Shown piece by piece: positions 1 through 5,966 of a stretch of DNA of 9,282 nt. Every line of letters begins with the position of its first letter. The first letter of the stretch is position 1. The notes beneath the pieces are model-generated. The model was given only the letters and a program-made list of their open reading frames with translations. It did not search any database and was not told the DNA's origin. The translations under genes and the position numbers were made by a program. This stretch comes from JAMXLO01 sp041487355. GTDB lineage: Bacteria > Pseudomonadota > Alphaproteobacteria > Acetobacterales > Acetobacteraceae. Location of the stretch: positions 1 through 9,282 of the forward strand of contig JBGPND010000206.1 of NCBI GenBank assembly GCA_041487355.1. The letters are read 5' to 3'.

Positions 1-1
1 G

Positions 2-328
2 GAAGGCTGGAGCGCCTATTGCGCCGGCAAGGCCGGGCTGGCGATGCTGACCCGCTCCATCGACATGGAGCATCGCGCCGCCGGCATCCGTGTGTTCGGC
101 TTCCAGCCCGGCACCACGGATACCGACATGCAGGTGATCATCCGCGCCTCCGGGATCAATCCGGTCAGCAGGATTCCGCGCGAACAGCTCACGCCAGTCG
201 CGCACCCCGCGCGCGCCATCGTCTATCTCTGCACGAAGGAGGCCGATGATCTCGCGGGCAAGGAATTCAGCCTGCGCGACGAGGATTTCCGGCGCCGCAT
301 CGGGCTTGCCGCGGTGGACGCGCGATGA
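2..328 (+). CDS. SDR family oxidoreductase, 3' part only
   Basis: This is the C-terminal part of a short-chain dehydrogenase/reductase, an NAD(P)-dependent enzyme that interconverts alcohols and ketones in the cytoplasm. The reading frame is open from base 2. It begins just before the catalytic motif SAYCAGKAG, which contains the SDR YxxxK (Tyr and Lys at fragment residues 6 and 10). A family-typical segment follows (GIRVFGFQPGTTDTDM), corresponding to the stretch after beta-6 that carries the PG and T-D-M residues. The Rossmann half with the TGxxxGIG motif lies outside the window, so cofactor preference cannot be judged. About 108 codons are visible out of a usual 230-260. The stop overlaps the start of the CoA-transferase as ATGA, which implies translational coupling and a shared operon. 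The substrate is unknown. Confidence 0.88.
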   Translation, partial: EGWSAYCAGKAGLAMLTRSIDMEHRAAGIRVFGFQPGTTDTDMQVIIRASGINPVSRIPREQLTPVAHPARAIVYLCTKEADDLAGKEFSLRDEDFRRRIGLAAVDAR

Positions 329-1470
329 GCGCTCCGCTCGACGGCATCAAGGTTGTCGAAGTTGGCCAGGCGCTCGCCGGACCGCTCGCCGGCGCAATCC
401 TCGGCGACATGGGCGCGGACGTGATCAAAGTCGAAAAACCCGATGGCGGCGATGACGCGCGGCTGTGGGGCCCGCCGTTCGTCGATGGCGACTCGCTGTC
501 GTTTCGCACCTATAATCGCAACAAGCGTTCCGTCACGCTCGACATCAAGAACGCGGGCGACATAGCGGCGCTGAAGACGCTGGCACGCGATGCGGACATC
601 ATGATCCAGAATCTGCGGCCCGGCATCGTCGACGAGGTCGGCATCGGGCCCGACGTCATGTTGCAGGTCAACCCGCGGCTGATCTACTGCTCCATCTGGG
701 CATTCGGCAGTCGCGGTCCGCTTCGCTTGGCACCAGGCTTCGATCCGTTGCTGCAGGCGTTCGGCGCGGTGATGACGATGACTGGCAGGCCGGACGACCC
801 GCCGACATTCTGTGCTCCCGCGATCAACGACAAGGCAACGGGGATGTGGTGCGTGATCGGTGCGCTGGCGGCGTTGCAACGGCGCCAGCGCACCGGCAAG
901 GGCTGCGTGATCGACACGTCGCTGTTCGAGAGCGCCGTCGCGTGGGTGGAAGGGCCGCTCAACAACTACTGCCTCACCGGGCAGATGCCGAAACGCCACG
1001 GCACCGGCAGTGCCATCCTCGCGCCGTACCAGACTTTTGGGACAGCGGACCGGCCGATCTGCATTGCCGCCGGCAAGGACCGGCTGTTCGTCAAGTGCGC
1101 GCAAGCACTGGGCCATTTGGAGTGGGCGACGGACCCGCGCTTCGAGGATGGCCGCAAGCGTTCCGCGAACCGGCCGGCACTGATCGCGGAGATGGCACCG
1201 GTGCTGCTGACGCGCACGCGCGACGAGTGGATGGCCGCGCTGGAGCGCGTCGGCGTGCCCTGTGCTCCAGTGAACGACGTTGCCGAACTCGCTGCGACGG
1301 AGCAACTGCAGGCGATGGACCTGATGCGGACATTGCCTGGCAGCGGGCTCAAGGTCGTCGGCCTGCCGATCTCGTTCGACGGCGAGCGGCCCCACCCACG
1401 CGCCGATTCACCGAAGCTCGGCGAGCACAACGCTACGGTCAGACCGCCGAACGCAGGTCCTGACTTGTAA
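325..1470 (+). CDS. Class III (CaiB/BaiF, family III) CoA-transferase
   Basis: A 381-residue enzyme of the formyl-CoA transferase/CaiB family, which moves CoA between carboxylic acids through an aspartyl-CoA intermediate. The N-terminus has the family opening LDGIKVVEVGQALAGPLAG, followed by GDMGADVIKVEKPDGGDDAR, the FRTYNRNKRSVTLDI segment and the NLRPG motif near residue 97. The likely nucleophile is Asp169 in NDKATGMW, the same position number as Asp169 of oxalate CoA-transferase Frc. The RTGKGCVIDTSLFE segment follows. Length is within the usual 380-430 but slightly short at the C-terminus. The ATG is in an ATGA overlap with the upstream SDR, so the two are probably coupled. The physiological acid is not identifiable. 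The neighbouring SDRs and oxygenase suggest activation of a catabolic intermediate, but dicarboxylate or hydroxy-acid substrates are equally possible. Confidence 0.93.
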   Translation: MSAPLDGIKVVEVGQALAGPLAGAILGDMGADVIKVEKPDGGDDARLWGPPFVDGDSLSFRTYNRNKRSVTLDIKNAGDIAALKTLARDADIMIQNLRPGIVDEVGIGPDVMLQVNPRLIYCSIWAFGSRGPLRLAPGFDPLLQAFGAVMTMTGRPDDPPTFCAPAINDKATGMWCVIGALAALQRRQRTGKGCVIDTSLFESAVAWVEGPLNNYCLTGQMPKRHGTGSAILAPYQTFGTADRPICIAAGKDRLFVKCAQALGHLEWATDPRFEDGRKRSANRPALIAEMAPVLLTRTRDEWMAALERVGVPCAPVNDVAELAATEQLQAMDLMRTLPGSGLKVVGLPISFDGERPHPRADSPKLGEHNATVRPPNAGPDL

Positions 1471-1530
1471 TCGTCATTCCCGCGCAAGCGGGAACCCAGA
1501 GCTGCAAACACAGTGCTGGGTTCACTGGGT
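1471..1530. repeat. REP-type palindromic repeat between convergent genes
   Basis: The element fills most of the gap between the CoA-transferase stop and the convergent SDR stop. A perfect 7-bp stem with a 4-base loop (TTCCCGC GCAA GCGGGAA, 1477-1494) overlaps a second inverted repeat, GAACCCAG at 1492-1499 against CTGGGTTC at 1516-1523. The string CGTCATTCCCGCGCAAGCGG resembles the very common proteobacterial REP consensus. It could form either of two alternative hairpins and may act as a bidirectional terminator, although no T-tract follows either arm closely. Confidence 0.8.
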
Positions 1531-1545
1531 ACCCGCTCGACCGTA

Positions 1546-2295
1546 TCAGACCATCGTCAGCCCACCGGACACGCTGATCGTCTGGCCGGTCATGTAAGCC
1601 GCATCGTCCGACAGCAGGAACGCGATCATCCCGGCATAATCGCCCGGCTCGCCCAGCCGTCTCAGCGGGATGGCGCGCGCCAGCGCGTCGCCGATCGAGG
1701 GCGATGCCGCGCGGAAATTGTCGAACAGCGGCGTGTCGGTCGGGCCGGGGCAGACCACGTTCAACGTGACACCCTTGCGCGCCAGTTCCCGTGCCAGCGT
1801 CTTGGTGAACGCGATGATGCCACCCTTGCACGCAGCGTAGACCGCCTCGCCCGACGACCCCACACGCCCGGCATCGGATGCGACGTTGACGACGCGGCCG
1901 AAGCCGCGCTCCGCCATGCCGCGCACGACGACATGGTGCATGTTCAACGGACCATACAGGTTGACCTGGATCACCTTGTCCCACAACGCGCGGTCGGTAT
2001 CGAGGAAGCTGCGCGGCGTATCCCATCCCGCGATATTCGCCAGCCCCTGCACCGGACCGCATGCCGCTTCAAATGACGCGACGGCCGTGGCGATCTGGTC
2101 ACGGTCGGTGATGTCCACGCCATAGGCCCTGGCCTGCCCGCCGGCACAGTGAGCGGCGGTTTCCCGCGCACCCGCCTCGTTGAGATCGAAAATCCCCAGC
2201 ACGCAGCCCTCTGCCGCCAGGCGCAGCGCGGCGGCGCGGCCGATGCCGCTCGCGCCGCCGGTCAGGATCACCCGCTTGCCGCCCAGTCCGCGCAT
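1546..2295 (-). CDS. SDR family NAD-dependent dehydrogenase, BadH-like
   Basis: A complete 249-residue classical SDR. The cofactor motif TGGASGIG lies at residues 12-19. The acidic residue after beta-2 (IFDLN, Asp37) suggests NAD rather than NADP. NIAG is at 87-90 in place of NNAG, Asn112 is in VNLYG, the catalytic Ser140 is in VNVAS, and Tyr153/Lys157 are in YAACK. Segments such as RVGSSGEAVYAACKGG, VVCPGPTDT and the end SVSGGLTM closely resemble, from memory, BadH of Rhodopseudomonas palustris, a 2-hydroxycyclohexanecarboxyl-CoA dehydrogenase in alicyclic acid and benzoate degradation. The start has a strong Shine-Dalgarno (AGGAGGAG, complement of 2301-2308). It sits 18 bp downstream of the CmcJ-family gene on the same strand, so the two are probably cotranscribed. 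Subfamily assignment is reasonable; the true substrate is inferred. Confidence 0.93.
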   Translation of the reverse strand: MRGLGGKRVILTGGASGIGRAAALRLAAEGCVLGIFDLNEAGARETAAHCAGGQARAYGVDITDRDQIATAVASFEAACGPVQGLANIAGWDTPRSFLDTDRALWDKVIQVNLYGPLNMHHVVVRGMAERGFGRVVNVASDAGRVGSSGEAVYAACKGGIIAFTKTLARELARKGVTLNVVCPGPTDTPLFDNFRAASPSIGDALARAIPLRRLGEPGDYAGMIAFLLSDDAAYMTGQTISVSGGLTMV

Positions 2296-2313
2296 GCGGG
2301 CTCCTCCTGCTGG

Positions 2314-3159
2314 TTAGGCCGAATGGAAGGCGATCGTCCGCAACTCGATGCTCTCGCGCGGCAGCACGTCGGCTGGCGCGGTCGGGTCCTCGAACGCGCC
2401 GTGCGGCGACAGCACCGCGCGGTCGTCGCGCGCCGAGTCGTAGCACTTCAGCAGCAGCGCCTCGTCCTCTCGCATGGCGGGAACATAGTACCAGCGCTGC
2501 TTCGGGTTGTGGTGAACCAGAAAGATCTCGCCGGTCCGGTCGCGATAGATCAGGTCCGACGCGACCAGGTCGCCGGGCGAGACGGTGCGGGCATCGCACA
2601 TCGCCAGCGGAGCGTCGCGCAGCGGGCCGCGGATCGGCCGCCAGACATTGATGAACTCGTAGCGCCGGCGGAGCAGGTTTTCCGCTTCATCGCCCATCAG
2701 GTCGCGGATGCGCTGCGGCGCGGAACGATCGGTGTAGTCGTTATGCACGCGCGTGGCCGGCTGGCGCGGCGCCGTCGCGGTGCGATCCTGCACGCCCGGC
2801 AAGCGGCGGCGGATCGTGTGATCGAAGATGATGACGCGCGAGGCGCCGGTGGCCTCCGCGACGAGGCGCTCGGCCTCGGGGTAGTAGACGCGGCGGAGTT
2901 CGTCCGCGTCGTAGAAGTCGCAGACCGCGCTGTGGTGCTCGACGAGGCGGAAACCTTCGCGGTCGAGCGACAGGTCCCGCGCGATCGGCCTTGCGTCGTG
3001 CACCGTCACCAGGTGCGGCGCGTTAGCGGTGTTGGTCCGCGGCACGCCGGGCGGCGGATCGTAGGCGTAGCTGTGCGGCCTTTCCGTCATGGGGGCGAGA
3101 TAGGCAAGATTGGCCTCCACACCCGCGAGTCCGGAGATCGTTGTGCTCTGCTGGTCCAT
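2314..3159 (-). CDS. CmcJ/NvfI-family oxidoreductase (putative non-heme Fe/2OG-type oxygenase)
   Basis: A 281-residue protein matching the CmcJ/NvfI family. Founding members act in cephamycin biosynthesis (CmcJ) and in fungal meroterpenoid endoperoxide formation (NvfI, an iron/2-oxoglutarate enzyme). Visible family marks are VHNDYT at about residues 138-143, giving an H-x-D pair (His139, Asp141) as probable iron ligands, NVWRP at 171-175, the HHNPKQRWYYVP segment near 216-227, and SPHGAFEDP, where His253 is a candidate third ligand. The end has the RESIELRTIAFHS pattern. I start at the ATG at 3159 rather than the TTG 7 codons upstream, because GGGGTGAG precedes it at good spacing. It leads a two-gene unit with the BadH-like SDR 18 bp downstream. 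The reaction (hydroxylation, desaturation or other) cannot be determined. Bacterial homologues outside beta-lactam clusters are mostly uncharacterised. Confidence 0.85.
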   Translation of the reverse strand: MDQQSTTISGLAGVEANLAYLAPMTERPHSYAYDPPPGVPRTNTANAPHLVTVHDARPIARDLSLDREGFRLVEHHSAVCDFYDADELRRVYYPEAERLVAEATGASRVIIFDHTIRRRLPGVQDRTATAPRQPATRVHNDYTDRSAPQRIRDLMGDEAENLLRRRYEFINVWRPIRGPLRDAPLAMCDARTVSPGDLVASDLIYRDRTGEIFLVHHNPKQRWYYVPAMREDEALLLKCYDSARDDRAVLSPHGAFEDPTAPADVLPRESIELRTIAFHSA

Positions 3160-3179
3160 GATTCTCACCCCTGTGCGCA

Positions 3180-3189
3180 AGCAATTGCT
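3180..3189. promoter_or_regulatory. Palindrome AGCAATTGCT in the CmcJ-family leader
   Basis: A perfect 10-bp palindrome lies about 20 bp upstream of the ATG of the CmcJ-family gene, just before its ribosome binding site. Its position fits a small operator or a chance palindrome. No convincing -35/-10 pair could be fixed around it, so the regulatory role is only a suggestion. Confidence 0.25.
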
Positions 3190-3734
3190 ACAGCATCGCC
3201 GAATTACATGGTATTCGATAGCGGTCGCTCAAGCACTACCGGCTGGTCCCATCGCCGGGCTGACTCGCAGGGCTGGCATGTCCTTTTCGGGCTCCGCCTG
3301 GTGGTGAGGTGGGTTTGGGCAATGTCGGGCTCTGACCGATACCGTTGAAAAAGTCGGGCGCTGCCCTGCAATCGCTCGCCCGCCGCAATATTGGGCCCTC
3401 GGTCCATGCGGATCGCATTCGATCATTACGATGGACTGGTCAACGGCGAAGCAGTCTTGCGCCCACTCCTGTCCAGTCAAAAGGCGGATAAAGTCAACTG
3501 GTTGACGTCTGTTGCCCTGTCAGATTTGGCGACCTCCGCTAACGGTCCGTACGCAACTACACGCCTGCCGAACACGCAGAACATGCCGTGGTCGAATCAC
3601 TGGTTTCTGCCATCGGCAGACATGGTTTGGGGCTGATGGGCCAGCGTGAGGTGAGGTGGATGGTGTGGATGCAGTGCTTGGCGAGTCGATTGGGTGAGCG
3701 GCCGGCAACACTGGCGCTGCACGGAGTGGAGCCG
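3190..3734. other. Gene-poor spacer with no credible coding sequence
   Basis: About 545 bases without a gene I can support. All short open frames overlap each other and have compositions unlike proteins. The start of the stretch should contain the promoter of the leftward CmcJ-family unit. A string CCGTTGAAAAAGTCG near 3343-3357 resembles the termini of some insertion sequences, but I found no partner copy. The stretch is visibly less GC-rich than the flanking catabolic genes, which fits decayed or acquired DNA. Confidence 0.5.
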
Positions 3735-4120
3735 CTAGTCCCTCGCCTCTGGCCCACGGAGCGCCACCCGCCGCGAGCGGACCCGCCTGTTCAAGACCGG
3801 CCCGGTGGCCAGCCACGCGGCAGCGACACCCCACCACATCCGTCCGAGCAGCGCATCCGTCGCAGGGCCTCAGCGACGGTATGTTGGCGGCCATAGAACT
3901 CCGCAAGCTCGGTCACGGCAAACATCCGATCGCGCCGGCATTCAGGGTTGAGGCAGTCCACCGCGAGGCAGCAGCCAGCTTTCCCAAGTCCGACGCCTTC
4001 CGTTTCCTCGATACTAAACCAGAAGCATTCATCCGTATGGCAGCGCCCTTGATACAACTGCCCAGCGTGGGCAGCCGAATTCATCGTGACGCTGGCTACA
4101 AGGAATATAGCGTCCAGCAT
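3735..4120 (-). pseudogene. Frameshifted small gene: secreted-type N-terminus joined to zinc-ribbon-type C-terminus
   Basis: From the ATG at 4120 the frame reads about 100 codons. Residues 1-19 (MLDAIFLVASVTMNSAAHA) look like a signal peptide. GRCHTDECFWFSIEE follows, resembling small secreted alphaproteobacterial proteins. From about residue 52 the text changes to CLNPECRRDRMF...AEALRRMRC, resembling cytoplasmic zinc-ribbon proteins with paired CxxC motifs. Near 3830 the frame breaks: the first frame stops at 3791, whereas the next frame continues GVAAAWLATGPVLNRR and ends at a TAG at 3735. One missing G in the GGGG run near 3832 would restore a continuous protein. The two halves seem to come from different families, so the locus may be a deletion fusion as well as frameshifted. 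Family resemblances are from memory. An intact short protein of 109 residues cannot be excluded. Confidence 0.5.
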
Positions 4121-4419
4121 AGTCGGTCTCAGTGTTCTCTTCCGTTATACACGTCACATGGCCCATCCTGCTTCACCGTGCAGCCACTTCGCAATGGCTA
4201 CTGCGCCGCCAATTTTCGAGGATTAGGGCCATCAGACCAACGGCCGTATCAGATCGACGAGCGGGATTGACCGCTTTCCGCCGAGAGTATTCGGCTTCCG
4301 TGCCAGTCGTAAATCGGCCGACACCCAAGGCTTGACTTCACACGACGAAACCGCATCTAACTTGTAGCCGTTGACCGATTCCCTTTTCACCGCCGAGAGC
4401 CAAAATCTGCAACAGGGCG
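4121..4419. other. Spacer upstream of the coiled-coil gene
   Basis: About 300 bases with no supported gene. It separates the leftward pseudogene from the rightward coiled-coil gene and should contain promoters for both. Base composition is noticeably lower in GC than in the catabolic region. Apart from the possible promoter near 4332 I see no repeat or structured element. Confidence 0.4.
4332..4361 (+). promoter_or_regulatory. Possible sigma-70-type promoter for the coiled-coil gene
   Basis: TTGACT at 4332-4337 is a good -35 match, and TCTAAC at 4356-4361 is a weak -10 candidate with an 18-bp spacer. Transcription would start roughly 50 bases before the first ATG of the downstream gene. The -10 match is poor, so this is tentative. 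Confidence 0.25.
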
Positions 4420-5301
4420 ATGCAGCGGCACGAAGAGCGCTGCATCCGGGTGACCACAACAGATGAAGAGATGACTGATTCCATGCGAGACGACGCACGC
4501 CTCGGTGCGACTGAGGCGCGGATGCGCCGGGCACTTGGTTTGCAAAGTGATGCGTCGGTGGAGCCAGTGGGCAGCCATCCGACTACTCCGACTATCGCCA
4601 CGCATCGGCCACCGCGCCGTTTCGTCCGAGATGGCGAGGTGCCGGTTACCCTCGTCCATCGGGATCACCGTCCAGATGGCGCACCCGCTACCAACCAACT
4701 GGAGGCCGCCCGGCAAGCCTTCCGGTCCGAAACCGCGGCGAGAGAACGTGCCGAGCGGTTGCTTGGTGAAGCTCAGGCGACGATCCGCGATCTTCAGACG
4801 AAGTTTGCCCACGAACATCTTGCCAGGGATGAGGCGATACAAGTGGTCCAGCGAGCGGAGGCCGACAAGCTGACCGTCCAGCAGACCCTACAGACCGTGC
4901 AGGCAGAACTGGCGGCCGAGCGTCTGGCTCGGCGGGACGCAGAGGATGCCCTTGCAGAGGCGCTGGAGGCCGGTGAGAAGGCCAAGCGGCGGCTTCAAGA
5001 GATCACGGCTGCTCGGGCCAGTGAGGGGCTGCCCAAGCCTTCGGTGAAGCGCAGGGCGTCGGTCGAACCACTGGGTGCCGCAAGCGATGCTGCGGCCCGA
5101 GGAGAGACCGATATGCATCCCGACCAGAATGAAGAGGCTTTTCCGACCGTTCCGGGGACGGCAAGGAAGCCGGGGAAGAGGGTTGTGGCGATTGGCGGCA
5201 AGATGGTCAAGAAGACGGCTCAGCGTAGGCGACCGGCGAAGGTGACCGAGCAAGAGCCTGTCGAATGGTGGGTCAAGGGCTGGGAGAAGAAGTGGCGCTA
5301 G
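4420..5301 (+). CDS. Hypothetical coiled-coil protein with basic Trp-rich C-terminus
   Basis: A 293-residue protein without a recognised enzymatic domain and with no signal peptide or membrane segment. Residues about 92-200 are a long, charged alpha-helical stretch rich in Ala, Glu, Arg and Gln with heptad character (AARERAERLLGEAQATIRDL, and later AERLARRDAEDALAEALEAG), so a coiled coil is expected. A low-complexity acidic/Ser linker follows, then a Lys/Arg-rich patch (about 249-274) and the end EPVEWWVKGWEKKWR. The real start may be the ATG at 4471 (MTDSMRDD) or 4483, since MRDDARLGATEARMRRALGL looks like the organised N-terminus and the first 17 codons do not. GAAGAG at 4465-4470 could serve the 4483 start. 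It stands alone on its strand between decayed elements. The basic and aromatic tail could bind nucleic acid or a partner protein, which is speculation. I recall similar unassigned proteins in Acetobacteraceae and related groups. Confidence 0.75.
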   Translation: MQRHEERCIRVTTTDEEMTDSMRDDARLGATEARMRRALGLQSDASVEPVGSHPTTPTIATHRPPRRFVRDGEVPVTLVHRDHRPDGAPATNQLEAARQAFRSETAARERAERLLGEAQATIRDLQTKFAHEHLARDEAIQVVQRAEADKLTVQQTLQTVQAELAAERLARRDAEDALAEALEAGEKAKRRLQEITAARASEGLPKPSVKRRASVEPLGAASDAAARGETDMHPDQNEEAFPTVPGTARKPGKRVVAIGGKMVKKTAQRRRPAKVTEQEPVEWWVKGWEKKWR

Positions 5302-5393
5302 ACACATTCCTCAAATCGAAAAAGCGGTGAGTTCATAGCCGACCCAGTCGTCTCGCAGGCACTCGCGGCAGACCGCCCGCTGGCATCGCAGGG

Positions 5394-5603
5394 TCAGTTG
5401 TAATAGCGCCACCAGCGGTGGTGCCGGTCCCATCGGCGGTGATGCCAATGTCGATGATGCCAATAATAGTCGGCCTTTTGTACGGTCTCCGCTCGCGGCA
5501 CATGGTTGGCGTATAGCGGCGTGGATGGAGCCGCTGATACGACAACCGGCATACCGATCGCGATGGCTGCCGCAGCAAGGGCTGAGAGGATAAACTTGGA
5601 CAT
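5394..5603 (-). CDS. Small secreted His/Trp/Arg-rich protein
   Basis: A 69-residue protein starting at the ATG at 5603 (MSKFILSALAAAAIAIGM), preceded by GGTAGGG as ribosome binding site. A longer frame from 5654 adds 17 charged residues before a good signal peptide and is less likely. Residues 1-26 form the signal peptide, with a cleavage site near VVVSAA-PS. A short linker (about 27-45) leads to the last 24 residues, which contain 7 His, 6 Arg, 5 Trp and 4 Tyr and only two other residues. The exported part is therefore about 43 residues and very basic. Such composition suggests periplasmic metal binding, envelope or polyanion association, and recalls the low-complexity parts of RcnB-like proteins, but no family can be assigned. 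It converges with the coiled-coil gene, 92 bp apart, with no clear terminator between them. Confidence 0.7.
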   Translation of the reverse strand: MSKFILSALAAAAIAIGMPVVVSAAPSTPLYANHVPRAETVQKADYYWHHRHWHHRRWDRHHRWWRYYN

Positions 5604-5704
5604 GACCCTACCTACAGCAGCATCCTCCTTCTCGCTTTTTTCCCGGCGACGCATTGATCTGGGTCAAGGACAACCACGGCACCGGCACTGACGAGCGGGA
5701 GCCT

Positions 5705-5835
5705 CGGCACCGCGATCTCTATCAGTGCACCAACTGCCGCCGCCAGACTTCGCCAATCGCCGGGACGATCTTCGCGTCGCCCCCGACAGCTTGGGTCGCA
5801 AGTCGAGTGTATGAAGCAATAGGCGAGCACCACGC
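5705..5835 (+). pseudogene. Remnant of an IS1595-type (ISXO2-like) transposase
   Basis: The frame reads HRDLYQCTNCRRQTSPIAGT followed by IFAS. This matches the zinc-ribbon block of IS1595-family transposases, whose usual form is YQCxxCRRQTSxxAGTIF before a KLPL segment. The text then jumps to TAWVASRVYEAIGEHH, resembling the later TAW...LhKLmxAM helix region of the same family, so several tens of codons appear to be deleted. No start codon, DDE catalytic residues, terminal repeats or target duplication can be seen. The first CxxC pair of the ribbon, normally upstream, is not recognisable. Only about 130 bases remain, so this is a dead fragment. The family assignment rests on the motif as remembered. 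Confidence 0.6.
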
Positions 5836-5839
5836 CCGA

Positions 5840-5946
5840 CTGTCATTGCGAGCGGAGCGAAGCAATCCCGGTGATCAGTGCGCACCGACCACGAGCTTGC
5901 TTGGCCAGGTCAAGCCCGGCCACCGCTGCGCTCCTCGCAATGACAG
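5840..5946. repeat. 107-bp inverted-repeat element downstream of motA
   Basis: CTGTCATTGCGAG at 5840-5852 is the exact reverse complement of CTCGCAATGACAG at 5934-5946. The string GTCATTGCGAGCGGAGCGAA is the signature of a repeat scattered in many proteobacterial genomes. It ends 20 bp before the motA stop and could terminate the motB-motA transcript. The internal sequence (TTGGCCAGGTCAAGCCCGGC) adds short GC-rich pairing. It abuts the transposase remnant. Confidence 0.8.
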
Positions 5947-5966
5947 CTTGGGTCACACGATGCAGG

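Noticed and set aside
223..1395. 390-codon open frame antisense to the CoA-transferase
   Set aside because: It is a high-GC shadow frame: Arg/Ala/Asp-rich with no family pattern, lying opposite a clearly conserved enzyme.
1439..2062. Frame whose C-terminus contains the string WVPACAGMT
   Set aside because: That string is the usual translation of a REP palindrome. The rest is a shadow of the BadH-like SDR.
2149..3348. 399-codon + strand frame opposite the CmcJ-family gene
   Set aside because: Low-complexity Arg/Val/Ala/Gln composition and no recognisable motif. The opposite strand encodes two clear enzymes with proper ribosome sites.
3229..3480. Short - strand frames in the spacer (3204-3407, 3229-3480)
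   Set aside because: Overlapping alternative frames with no ribosome site, no motif and unnatural composition; no evidence of coding.
3881..4270. 129-codon + strand frame over the pseudogene
   Set aside because: The minus strand carries the coherent signal-peptide and cysteine-motif text. The plus frame has no recognisable feature.
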